Source: Sciurus carolinensis (Eukaryota > Chordata > Mammalia > Rodentia > Sciuridae). From it: 64,000 bases of DNA. A program made the position numbers and the translations under genes. The DNA is taken from positions 40,064,741 through 40,128,740 of the forward strand of contig NC_062213.1 of NCBI RefSeq assembly GCF_902686445.1, read 5' to 3'. Shown in pieces: positions 41,480-52,479 of the stretch (position 1 is the stretch's first letter; each line of letters opens with the position of its first letter). Below the pieces are notes generated by a model, which was not told the origin of the DNA, ran no database searches, and worked only from the letters and a program-made list of their open reading frames with translations.

Positions 41480-44260
41480 AAGTCTTGTGTCCTGATGGAT
41501 ACCACCTACCATTATAAACCTGGAATTCTGCAAGAACGAGATGGCTTTCACCTGACTCTAAAGTCTTGCCCACAGAAAGCTGGTCCCAAGAACAAGAGAG
41601 ATATGTCAGCATGTCTCGATGCTGTGTGGACTCCTACCAACCAGCTGGGAAGGACAATGCTCATCAGAGTCCACAACCTGGTGTGTCCTCTGCTTCTATT
41701 TTCACTCAGACTCTGGTTTACTTGTGTTCCATGAGTAGCTGTGACAAGATGGACTTTGCCTTTGGAGTCACCATCCTACTCTCTTTAGCATATTTCAAGT
41801 TTTTCAGGCACAAAATGGTAGGGTTTTGATTAAGAGGCTCAGTCATTTCATTATACAAGACTCTGAAACTTGGGGTCAGTGTTAAAGTCAATGTTCTTTT
41901 AAACACACCCTTGCACGCCACAAAGATTGGGAGGTCTATGGAATCAGAAAACAGACTCCACTCTTTCTTAAAAGAATGAAAGTTCCCTGTCTACTTGCCT
42001 GAGAATGTTGAAGTCACTTCAACTTCTGCCCAACACTGAAGGCCTGGGAGGCCCAGAGTTTCTGGGGGTCTAGGAGTGTTAAGGAGGGTCTCGATGGACT
42101 TTGGAGACATCAGGATCTATCATTCCTTGCCGGCCTGTAAAAATCAATCCGAGTTCCATTTTTGATGTTTACTGGTAACTTTCAAGCCCTATCACAACCT
42201 TCCCCTTCTGCCCACATCCTGGCAGGCCAAGAAGAAAGTCAGGGCTCATCTTTCTTTAGCAGGAGCTTCAAGTCACACAGGTGTTTGCTGCCACACAGGA
42301 ACCTATCCCCCATCTTGGCTGACCCACCATGAAACCCCAAGACATTTCCCTGTCATGCTCTCCCTTCCAAACCTTCTTGTGTGAGGAACAAGCCTTTGGA
42401 ATAGCCTCTTGGTGTGTGGGTGGTGTCATCCATCTTGACATCTGAAAACCAAATTTCTGGTGAAGGGGACATCCGGTCTCTGTAGAGTGACTCAACACAG
42501 CCTCTTCTGTTTTATCTCTACCTGTGCTGCTCCAACATGTCTGGAATTCTCTGTCCTTATTTCTTTACTGGGTTCCTCCTCCTCCCTGCAGGAAGTTCCT
42601 AGGTCAGGCAGGCCCTCTCCAAAATTGTGGGGTACATGAAGCTTATTTTCTGGAGTCCCATGTCTACCATTGTGATTTTTCTTTCTCCTTCAGGAATTCC
42701 TCTCACATCCTTCAGCTATAAGTCCCTCAACTTTCTGCCTCACCTCTATACATCCCTCTACATTTAAAAAGCACTGAAAAAAAAAAGGATCAGAAAATTC
42801 TCCTCTTTAAAGACTTAAATGACTGCTAAATCATAGTCCATTATTTTTCTGGAAAGAAGAAGCTCAATAGTTTTAGCAAAAGGACTCAACTGCTAACAGT
42901 GAAATGTTAGGCAACAGCCATGGAAAAGGCTTTGTGTAGTCAGGACTCCCACTTCCAAAAATCTTCACCTTCAACTGTTCAGTTAAAATTCCATAATTAG
43001 GGTTTCACTCCTTCGGTTCACACTTTCATTCTGTTAAAAGGCAACTTCTCTCCTTTGGAAATTGATACCCAGTGTGCACATCATTATCCCATCAGAATTT
43101 GGGGGTGGGGGAAGGATGGAGATGAGGAGGATGTTTGGTAGTCAAGGAGGCAGAAAGTAAATGGAAACTTCCATGGTGGAAGACTTGCAGGACCCAACAG
43201 GAAGGGTCAGACAGCCGGAAGTTTGGGTATACTATCTTTTCCAGGGATCTCAGAATGTCTAGTGACCCAATGTACCACAGGAGCTTGACTTAGATAATGT
43301 TTTTGCTGCCAGTGTTCTCAGAGGCCACCCACTCAAACTTGTTTACAGTTAAGGAGAGCAACACGCAGAGGAGTCCTCTATCCAAGTCAGGGCCAGCACC
43401 AACATTAGAAACTGGGTGTCCTGCCTCCAAGATGGCACCATCTGTGGTGAGATGCATTACAATGAGTCTGTGAGAGAGGGTCAAGCCTATCTTTGTGAGT
43501 GAGCTCCTTTTCCAATGTTTCTGTAACTTACCTGTGTTCTGGCATGTCCACGAATGCAGGAGAAGTGGACATGGCCGTAGACGACACTCCCTGGAGCTGG
43601 ACTAACCCCAGATGTGTCCATGGACTGGTGTGTAGTATGTGAATGAAGGTTACCTGTCGAGTGTTTTGGGCATGTGTGGGAACCTGTGTGACACTACATT
43701 AGCATGTCAAGGAATGGGGTGTGTCCTTTAGCATCCTCTGATGGACAGGTTCTCCCTCAGACCGCTGTAATCTTAAATAGTTGAATGTTATTCTTTTCTC
43801 TCAACCATATAGAAAGGTTATGGGGCCCAAGGTGCCCCCTTGGTTTTGGAAACCAGAAAGACTGATTAAGGGGAAAATCCTACCCTTTCCAAATCAGTTA
43901 TTTTCAGAGGAATCCTATGGCAATGAGCAGATGCCTTAGTACTCCCAGCCAGACCTTAGGAAAATAAGCTGTAGCCCTTTTGGGTTTCTTTCTCAGCAAC
44001 CTGATGTAATTTTCACCTCTATTAGGACCCAACATATTGCTTCTTGAAAGACTCAGAAAGAATTTCCAAGTCAAACAAGGGAGCGGGTGTGCTATCCTCC
44101 CCACTGCTGTTTTTCTGTTATTCTGACCCCTGCAGAGTACCCTGGGGCCATGGCCAGAGCTGTCAATGACACAGTGCAGATGTGAGCAGAGGAGTCAAAG
44201 AAAGCCAATAACCAAAGCACACAGCTCACTGCTTCTGAAACAGCATCAGCGTGGAAGGAC
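41480..44260. other. Unassigned noncoding sequence
   Basis: About 2.8 kb in which I recognise no repeat family. The short frames at 41495-41829 carry no known domain. It is the longest apparently repeat-free stretch here, so it is a reasonable place to look for conserved noncoding sequence. Confidence 0.4.
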
Positions 44261-44266
44261 ATACAT

Positions 44267-44268
<2 letters not shown>

Positions 44269-44298
<30 letters not shown>
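44269..44298. repeat. (GT)15 microsatellite
   Basis: Thirty bases of GT. Confidence 0.97.
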
Positions 44299-44299
<1 letters not shown>

Positions 44300-44305
<6 letters not shown>

Positions 44306-44925
44306 TCCTAGAACACTTAAATCAGCAAGAAAATTGCAAGTGATCGTAATCCTCTAGCATTAAAAGCAGCCTCTATGCTGGATTTTTTTGAGTCAATCAG
44401 CTTCCTTCATCAATGTGGTTCCCATTAGCCAGAGAACTGTCCAGAAAGGCTGTCTTGTTTCACCTGCTCTTCCGAGGGAGGCCCATGTTGCCTTGAAAGA
44501 ATGGGGCTTCAAGCCTGAACCTGAGCCCAGGCAACCCATACAGAGAAGAAGATACCCTCCTCCAGCTCTGGGTGCCGGGAGATGTGAAATCTGGGTCATG
44601 ATGGCCATTCAATCCGCAGGCTTGCTGTGCAAGTCCAGAGCTGCACAACAGCTGTTGGCCCTCAGCCCTCAAGGCTCAGCATGAAATAAATAAGATTTTG
44701 AAGGGTTTCCCATCCTTGTAAGCTTCCCCTAGGCTGGTCTTCCTTTTGCTCCTGGGAACCTGTGACCAGAAGCAGAGTGGCAAGGGGGCTATCCAAAGAT
44801 GATTTCTATCCCTAGTCATTCACTCACTCTCAACTCCTACTGGGATTCCAAAGCCAGGGCAAGTGGGATGGAGTAAAGTTTGATATGTATATATTTTAAA
44901 GCTTTTATCCACTGCTTCCTGCTTC
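44300..44925. other. Unassigned noncoding sequence
   Basis: Nothing recognised. Overlapping frames on both strands (44388-44684) have no domain. Confidence 0.4.
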
Positions 44926-44929
44926 TTAT

Positions 44930-45095
44930 TCAAAGTTAGTTAATGTCTGTTGAGTACCTATTACTTGCTAGACATTGTGTTTTAAGTGCTTTCAGATGTA
45001 TCCTTTCACACAGTTGTCTTAAGAAAGACAACACTCTGAGGGCAGGATTAATACCCCATTTTACTGATGGAAGGATTGTGGAAGTCTTGAAGGCT
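44930..45095 (-). repeat. MIR SINE, minus strand
   Basis: 'gttgagtacctattacttgc', 'tagacattgtgttttaagtg', 'atgtatcctttcacacagtt' and 'attaataccccattttactg' follow antisense MIR. Confidence 0.65.
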
Positions 45096-45099
45096 AAAA

Positions 45100-45395
45100 G
45101 TTGGAAATCAAGTGCCACTAATACTCTAGAATCAGTTAGACCTGACTTCCAGCCCATGTTTTGTCTTTTTACTGGCTGGATGAAGTGGGCAAGTTACTCA
45201 ATTTTTGAGCCTCAATGTCCTGATTGGCAAAAAGGGATTGTCTTATTAAAGTTGTGAGGAATAAGTGGATCAAATATGTATGCATAGCTAGATCTTGCAA
45301 ACACAATGATGAGTGATGAAATCACGTTGGAGAATATTATGCATGTGTAGTCAGCACACTGCCTGGCACAGAGTAGACACTCAATAAATAAGGCG
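45100..45395 (+). repeat. MIR SINE, plus strand
   Basis: 'gaatcagttagacctgactt', 'gtgggcaagttactcaattt', 'ttgagcctcaatgtcctgat', 'ttgtgaggaataagtggatc', then 'actgcctggcacagagtaga' and 'cactcaataaataagg'. Near complete, and arranged tail-to-head with the previous MIR in opposite orientation. Confidence 0.8.
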
Positions 45396-45519
45396 ATGAT
45401 GATTCTTGGAAAGATAGATCTAGCAGATGTGTGTGGGGCAAAAGTGAGGAGGAAGATGTTGGAGAAGAAGAGTTGAGATAGGAGACTATGTGTTTTATCT
45501 CACTTCCTCAGCCAGAATA

Positions 45520-46570
45520 AGAATGGTAACAGGGATAGAAAAATAGATCAATAAAACAGAATAGAAAGCCCAGAAATAGATAGAACATAAATTGGAGCTT
45601 AGTTATGATAGAGAGGCATTATAAATTACTGAAGAAATTACAAACCATTCAATAGGTATGTTAGCTTCTTAGAAATAAGAGGATTTATTTTATAAGACAT
45701 TAATATCAGAAATCAAAATGGAAAATGTTAAAATGTAAAACTTCAAATATATAAAGTAAAAGATAATTCATAAAAAAGAATAGTCAAAATATACAAAAAC
45801 TACTTAAGTCAATTTTTAAAAGGATAAAAACTCAATATTAAAGTGAGTAAAGACTCAATATTAAAGTGAGTAAAGAGCCAATCATAAAGGAATGCTAAAT
45901 GTCCAATAAATATACAAAAAGATGTCTGAGCCTCAGTAAGCAGAGGTAATCTAACTGCACATTTTTAACTTGTTAAAATTATGACAAAACCAAGTGTTGG
46001 TGAAAATGTAGAGGAAACAGGAATTCAGCAGGTAGATAGAATCATTTTGGAGAAAATTTTCAGAAAAATCAAACAAAATTGCAAACAGGCATACCCAATG
46101 ACTGAGCTCTCTCCTTTCTGGATATGTCCTAGTGAAACTTTTCTGTGTTTTGTAAACATTGCTTAGAGGAACCAAAAGGAATAAATAAGAATGAATCCTA
46201 CCAAGTGCCCACCATAGAGGGTATGAAAAAAGTTAGTAAACTATGGGGCACCCATAGGAAATACTATGCAGTAGCTGGAATGCATGCATCAAATCTGCAT
46301 GTATCAACATAGCTAGGTCTTAAAAACACAGTGTGGAGTGATAAAAATGAGTTGCAGAATATTAAGTATAGGATGATGCCATTTTTCATACAAGTTAAAC
46401 CTGGAACAATATTACATATTGTTTATCTGTTCACTTGGTATGGTGAACATATAAAGACATGGCCTGGGACACGTGGAATCTATCACCGTGGTTGCTCTAA
46501 GGAAGGAAATAGGGGACTAGGACTGCTGTGAGGACAGGGAGTATTTTAAGTCTGTAATAATTTCTTTCTT
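45520..46570 (+). mobile_element. Old L1M 3' region, plus strand
   Basis: 'atagatcaataaaacagaat', 'agaaagcccagaaatagata', 'aaaccaagtgttggtgaaaa', 'tgtagaggaaacaggaattc', 'tcctagtgaaacttttctgt', 'atgcagtagctggaatgcat', 'gcagaatattaagtatagga' match an ancient L1 3' ORF2/UTR. A 23 bp tandem duplication lies inside. Confidence 0.65.
45830..45875. repeat. 23 bp exact tandem duplication
   Basis: actcaatattaaagtgagta plus aag occurs at 45830-45852 and 45853-45875, with no mismatch. Confidence 0.93.
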
Positions 46571-46679
46571 CTTCTGTAAAGATCTGAAATAATAATTCCA
46601 AAGTTAGTATTTAATCATTTGGAATGGCAGGCACATGGAAACTCTCCAGAATTTTTTTTTTCCTTAAAAAAATTCTAAT

Positions 46680-46890
46680 CTGGGCTTGTTGGCACACGCC
46701 TGTAATCCCAGTAACTCAGGAGGTTGAGACAGGAGGAGATGGAGTTCAAAGTCAGCCTCAGCAACTTAGCAAGGTGTTAAGCAACTAAATGAGACCCTGT
46801 CTCTAAATGAAATATTAAAAAGGACTGGGAATGTCAGTCAGTGGTTAAGCGTTCCTGGGTTCTTGGGTTCAATTCCCAGTACCAAAAAGA
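46680..46890 (+). mobile_element. B1-dID composite SINE, plus strand
   Basis: B1-like half 'ggcttgttggcacacgcctg', 'taatcccagtaactcaggag' and 'gttgagacaggaggagatgg', then the dID half 'ggactgggaatgtcagtcag' and 'ggttcaattcccagtacc', and an AAAT-rich tail. More diverged than the copy at 32143, so older. I saw no clear target duplication. Confidence 0.88.
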
Positions 46891-46899
46891 AAACTAAAT

Positions 46900-47270
46900 A
46901 AATAAATAGAATAAAATAAACAGACCTGAGATCATTCTGTATCATTTTTTTCCTTCCATGACCCAGCTCTTGTTCATCAAGGAATAACAGTCAGGGATGC
47001 CATAAATCACAGGTGTGTCTTCTTGCTGTTCTGTGGGACTTTTTATCTAGTCTCTGAGAGAATGTCTTTTCTTCCTGGGGCTCATTGGATTTATCAAGTC
47101 ATTTAACTTCTCTAGAGTCCTTGTAGAACTTACAGCGTGCATGATATTAAAAGCCAAGCAATACTCCAGTGATCTTGGTGGAAATAAATTATATAACTTC
47201 TAAAAGTGCAATGAGTCAAACTCTGAAATAAAAGCTAGAGGACTATTGCATCTGTGGGGCCACAACAGGA
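46900..47270. other. Unassigned noncoding sequence
   Basis: Nothing recognised. Confidence 0.4.
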
Positions 47271-47760
47271 AACAGAATTCACCCTGGAAGTCTCAGAAAT
47301 GAGAATGCATGGGCAGGATTATGGGGGACACACAAGGATGGTGAAGACCCAGGAATCAGCAAGAGGCAGGTCTTTAGGACCCTAAGACTAAAGGGAGAAG
47401 GGTTAGGAAGAGTGTAACTATAGCCCAGTGAATACTGAAAATCCAGAGGAAGGAATGCCTGATGGCAACTGCAGTCATAGAGGACCTCCACTAAACCCAG
47501 AGACCACATCAAGAAGGCACAGGCTAAGGAAAATACCCTGACTCTTTCCTCCCAGCACTAACCTCTTCTGGGTAACTTCCATTGGCTAAACCCAACAGGA
47601 AGCCAGAAATAAGGCATCTTGGTAGATGAAGTCCACAGAAGTCCATCCTTCCCCCACCATCCAGAGCAGAGAAGAGATCTACTGTGGGTAGGGACAAAAA
47701 GAGAATTGAAGAATCCAAGTCATGGAGTTAAGTGAGTAATAGCCACAGTTTTGTTTGGAA
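47270..47760 (+). repeat. Old interspersed repeat, family not named
   Basis: 'gcactaacctcttctgggta', 'acttccattggctaaaccca', 'acaggaagccagaaataagg' and 'gatgaagtccacagaagtcc' resemble a common ancient mammalian repeat ('..attggctgaacccaaccggaagccagagggcaag..'). Confidence 0.35.
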
Positions 47761-47764
47761 GAGG

Positions 47765-48685
47765 AGGAGAGACTGAGCCACACTGTCTGTGAGAGAGGTC
47801 ATTGTTAAGAAAATGGAAACCAGAGAAGGGAAAATAACATGGCTTGGAATTGGGGCTGTTGCAGAGACCCTAGAGAAAGAGACTGGCAGGACACATGAGA
47901 CCCAGTGTGAGAAGCAGATCGGGGGATAGGGACTTCAAGGTGGGCCTGGAGGGAGAGTTGACACTGGCTAAAAAGCTAAAAAGCCCCAACTGTTTCTTCC
48001 AAGCAAGGAGTTTGTAGGTAGCCATGGTTGCTGAGTGCACAGATGTGGAAAGAAGCAGGCGGCTGATGGAACGCAGGCCAGCGGGAAGGAGAAGCACTGT
48101 GGGTGAGATTCAGCATCTGCAGGATCCTACCGCCAAGACCACCCTTCAGCCTGAGGCTGCCTGGGGAGCTGCTCGTCCTCCTAACCAGGCTCCAGGCTGT
48201 CTGCAGATGCCTCTGGGGGTGGGGGACTGAAGATACCTCCAGGAACCCCAGGCCAGCTGCCTCCCTCAGTGGCCCTCCAGCAGACAAAGTGACACTCATT
48301 AAGATTTCTTTCAGTTCTGGGCTTCTCTGAGGTCTGCTTGGCTTGACTGAGACAGAGAAAGAAGAACGCTGAGCAATTCAGGCCAGAGCCACGTCCTGGG
48401 TCCTGGCCCTGTTTTTCTCCTCTCACGTCGCCATCAGCACATTTCTAGTGTTTGGTGGGATGTTTGAATTTAGAGGTTCTGTAGTTCAGCCCTGGCCAGT
48501 AGCAGAAGGAAAGAAGGTGTTCACAGGTCCTCTTTCAGCTGTAATGACATTCTCCCAACCTGGGGTGCTCCAGTCAAGGAAGGCTTAGATGGGACCCCAG
48601 CCTCAGCCTGCTGAATTTGGAAGAGAGTGAATCTGCATGTTCCTTGAGAACTGGATCTGAATTTTGGACCCCTTGCCATCATTTT
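47765..48685. other. Unassigned noncoding sequence
   Basis: The 107-codon minus-strand frame 47976-48299 shows no recognised domain. GC content is modestly raised near 48100-48250. Confidence 0.4.
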
Positions 48686-48689
48686 TTAT

Positions 48690-48870
48690 TCCATAACAAA
48701 CTGCTCCTTCATCTTTCTGACACTCGGTAGTTGTTCAATTCAGTCTATCCCCTTCTTCTCAGAGACAAGGAAACGAAGGCCCAGTGAAGGTGGACATGTT
48801 TCCTAGGGGAATCCAGTGAGGGCAGAGGCTGCACTAGAACCAGGGTCTTTTCTTCCTTGTCCATTGCTCA
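48690..48870 (-). repeat. MIR SINE, minus strand
   Basis: 'ggtagttgttcaattcagtc', 'cttctcagagacaaggaaac', 'gaaggcccagtgaaggtgga' and 'actagaaccagggtcttttc' follow antisense MIR. Confidence 0.6.
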
Positions 48871-48879
48871 TTCTGCTCC

Positions 48880-50600
48880 CTCCTTATTCTAAGTGACTCC
48901 TAGGGAGAGTGTTTCCTTCAGGTGACAAGCATAGCACTTGGTCTCACAGGTTTCCTGACCACTGGTTTCCCCACCAAACACAGATGGGCTCTTCCTGGCA
49001 TTGAGCTGGGTGCCATGGAAAGCTCTGAACTCAATTTTTTAAATAGGAAAATGTGTACTGCCAAGTTGGGCTCCCCAGGGGACATTTTAGCTGCATGAGT
49101 CATGGGGTATTCAGAGATTCTGCTCCATTTAAGGGTGATCTATTTACAAGCATGTGTAGGTTTTTAGAACTTTACAGTTGTTTGTGATGAGGGTGGAGTA
49201 TGTATTCAGAATGTATGCGCCTTTTTTGAACTGTAAACAAAATTGTGTATATGTGTGTATGAGAGAGAGAGAGAGAGAGCATCACTGACAATTATTGTAT
49301 AGGAGCTTTCTAGAAACATAGCTAACTCTTGTCAGATCTAAAATGATTTTCTGCAAAAAGAATTTGCTGTCCCAAATTAGAACTGCAGAGTATCTATCCT
49401 CCTTGGTGGCTAAAGAAGGATGAAGGGAAGAGGTGCAGCTGAGGAAATGAAGGGAGTCTCCTCACCCGCACAGCCCTGGGTCTGGCCATGGCGGTGTGGC
49501 AGTAATTCAGATGGAAGCAATACCCTTTTGCTCCCTTTAACCCCAACTTCTAAAGTTGCACTGGAGGACTCTGGGAGGCAGAGGAACTGATGCTCCCCTC
49601 CTGTATGCAGGCTTTGCCTCCATCTCAGAAAGGATGGACATCATCCCAGCAACTCACCTGGGAACCAGCTAGATGCTGGGTGGATGCAGACTTGATTCCA
49701 GTGAAAGGCATCCCAATATGTCTCCCATCACCCTGGATCTTCTAAAGGAAAGTGGGTCTGTCTTGACCTCTAGGGAAGGGAGTTCTGAATGATGGAGGAG
49801 GGACCATCAGGGCAGTCACATCCCCACCAGCTCAGCCTAGAAAGCGGGTGTGCAGACAGTGGCTTCATCAACCACTAAGTTGTTCCAAAAAAGTCTTGGA
49901 GCCATTCTTGAGCCCATTGTCTTCCCCTCACATGCAACTGCCACTCAGTCTAGAGAGCCCCAACCTGGGCACTTCCTGCTTCCGCCAAGCTACAGTCATC
50001 TGGCTTCACCTCTGTACTCTCTCTGAAGGAGTCTGTTTACTATTATGGGGTGGGAGGTGGGGGGCTGAATTCCACTTTACTCTCTTCTGAGAACATCTTT
50101 GCCTGGGTCAACCTACTTTCCTCCTGTGAGGAAGGAACACTTTTGCACAATCCTCCCCGGAGGGACATTTGCCACCTGGAATCCAGCCCAACTGACTCTG
50201 CCAGGAGCTTGTGCAGCATCTACAAAGCCAATTCCAGCTTACAGAGGACTCAGGCTGGCAGCAAGGACTAAGTTGAGATCACCAAACCCTTGGGACTGGC
50301 TTGAGTTCAAAATGCTGTGTGACCTGAGCCAAGAAGCAACAGAGCTCACTTGTGGTTCCTTGTCCTGAAACCACAAGGCCACGTTCTAAAGACCTGTCTC
50401 CATATCCCACTCCAGCCTGATCAGACCAACAAAATCACTTAATTTATAGGTCCCTTCCAGAGGCCAGCATGCCAGGGGTCAAAGCGTCAAATGTTCCAGT
50501 CAAATCCACACCTTTTACACAAGGTACTCTGCTCTGGCATTATTGACACAGCTAGGGAGCCCCAGGTGGGGGTTCTGAACTCTTAGAATTTCAGGCACTG
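48880..50600. other. Unassigned noncoding sequence
   Basis: A short (GA)n run lies at 49260-49279. No gene or further repeat family recognised. Confidence 0.4.
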
Positions 50601-50609
50601 CAAGTGGAT

Positions 50610-50840
50610 CTGAAAATCACAAAAACAGCTCAGGTTATTGTAATGTTTAACTTGTGTCAAGAACTATTCTAAGCACTTTTTCAGATAATTTAATCCTCTC
50701 GACAACGTTGAGAGGTAGGTATTCTGATTATTCCCATTCTTCAGATGAGAAAGAGGTACTGAGAGTTTTATAGACTCCCAGAGTTCACAAAGCTAGGAAG
50801 TGGCAGACAGCCTAGCACGAGAGCCTGTGTCCTTCACCAC
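50610..50840 (-). repeat. MIR SINE, near full length, minus strand
   Basis: 'gtaatgtttaacttgtgtca', 'agaactattctaagcacttt', 'ttaatcctctcgacaacgtt', 'gagaggtaggtattctgatt', 'ttcagatgagaaagaggtac', 'cagagttcacaaagctagga' and 'agtggcagacagcc'. Confidence 0.8.
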
Positions 50841-51161
50841 AGCATGCTAGATACAGGGTATCATGCCAGTTTTAAAAAGAAGCCCTGCATCCTTCTCTGT
50901 AGCCAGGCCCCTAGCACTAAGGCGAGAAGGAGGCAGAGCCTGGAATGCAGAACATTCTCAGGAAGTGGCTCTGCAGCCTCTAAAGGTGTTGGCCATCTCT
51001 GCGTGCTCATTAAAATCAGGCGAACAATCTCTGTCTCCCACTCTGGTTGAGGAAGAGGGTGTTGATGTAATCTAACGCGCTGGGTTGTACACATTTCGCA
51101 GGTTTCCGAGTCTATAGAAGTCTGAAAACAGAAGAATATCAGACTGATAATATCTGATTTT

Positions 51162-51257
51162 TTTTCCCTTTTTTTGGGGGGGGTTCCGGGGATCGAACCC
51201 AGGGTCTTGTGCTTGCAAGGCAAGCACTCTACCGACTGAGCTATCTCCCCAGCCCCC
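51162..51257 (-). mobile_element. ID SINE, minus strand
   Basis: On the minus strand: ggggctggggagatagctca, gtcggtagagtgcttgcctt, ccctgggttcgatcc. It has an exact 13 bp target duplication aatatctgatttt (51149-51161 and 51258-51270). The tail (here tttttttccctttttttggg) is interrupted, so this copy is older than the one at 32899. Confidence 0.93.
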
Positions 51258-51274
51258 AATATCTGATTTTACAC

Positions 51275-51820
51275 TCTCCTTCAGAGACTGGGTCCTATAA
51301 CTATGGAAGATACAAAAGAGTAAACTGAATATGTACTCTACTGACCCTCTGGCACCCCTGGAAAGCGTTTTAGCCATCCCTGGTCTCTATTTCTTTGCAT
51401 TATGTTGCATTAAACTAAGTTGAGAGCATGTATTCCGTAGCTATAGTCCAACTGGTCTGTTAACCAAGCTTTCTAAACTTAGCTGGAGTGCCAAGTGAAC
51501 CACTAGCCTTGCCTACTCTACCCAGGCATTCAGTTAAACACAGATGATGCCCTTATATCCAGAAATAATGGCTACATCATAAAATATTAAGATTATGGAA
51601 GTGTCTGTGTGTGAGAGAGAGCTCTCAAGGAAGCAGGAATATTCCTCATAGTAAAAGCAGGGCAGCCAGATGCATCAGTCACAAGTCCAGCTGTGGCATC
51701 ACTAATAACCAATCTTTCCTGATCAGAAAAATTGGCCCCAAAAGTTAACATAGCCTTGGCAATCTGGGGAAAGGAATATATTCATTTAGGAAACATTATT
51801 TGATCTCCTCCATATGACAG
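51275..51820. other. Unassigned noncoding sequence
   Basis: Nothing recognised. Confidence 0.4.
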
Positions 51821-51829
51821 GTTCTAGAC

Positions 51830-52470
51830 TAGTGATAGGGACACATTAGGAGAGAAGGTTCCACATTTGCAGAGTTCACAGGTTTGAGGGGTCACTGGAG
51901 AGGTCAGCGGTAGTCACACACAACATACAAATGGTACAAGAGAAAAATCATGGGATAACAAGGAAGAGAGAGAGCAGGGGTGTCTTCCCAGTCTTGGGGG
52001 GCTAGGAAAGGCTTCCATAATGAAATAATTTATAGCCAAACATTTGAAGCATAAAATAGAAGAGGGGGGATGAAAAAAGAGCCACCAGCCACATGCAAAG
52101 ACCCAGAGGGTAAAAACCAAACAGGGACAGAGCCAAGAAGAGGGCAGAGGAGGACACATATCCTACTCTCCAGGGGCTCCTCAAAGAGGTGAGTCTGGCA
52201 ACATCTAGCCAATGCCAGGAGAAAGGACGTAAAGTACATTACCATGTCCCCAGTACCATTCACCCTTCCTATGCCACTGAAGATAGTACTTTCCAGGAGT
52301 TGTGAGATTTTCAGAGCAGAAAAGGCAATACCAGGAATGGGCAAGAGCTGAGACTAAGAGGTCTCAGAGATGAGAGTCGGAGGACCTCAGAACTTAAAGA
52401 GCTGGCACTTTATCCTGAGGGCAGTGGGAAGCCACTGAAGGATTCTGAGCAAATCAGATTAAAAAGATCC
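51830..52470. repeat. Probable ancient repeat, family not named
   Basis: The segment 'tttatcctgagggcagtggg', 'aagccactgaaggattctga', 'gcaaatcagatt' is typical of a widespread ancient mammalian repeat, but I cannot name the family or its exact ends. Confidence 0.3.
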
Positions 52471-52479
52471 CCGACTATG

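Noticed and set aside
47976..48299. 107-codon minus-strand open frame
   Set aside because: Other frames on the opposite strand are equally open and none shows a domain; it reflects local GC content.
50861..51259. 132-codon minus-strand frame starting MGAGEIAQSVECLPCKHK
   Set aside because: Its start is the translated ID SINE and the rest runs into unrelated sequence.
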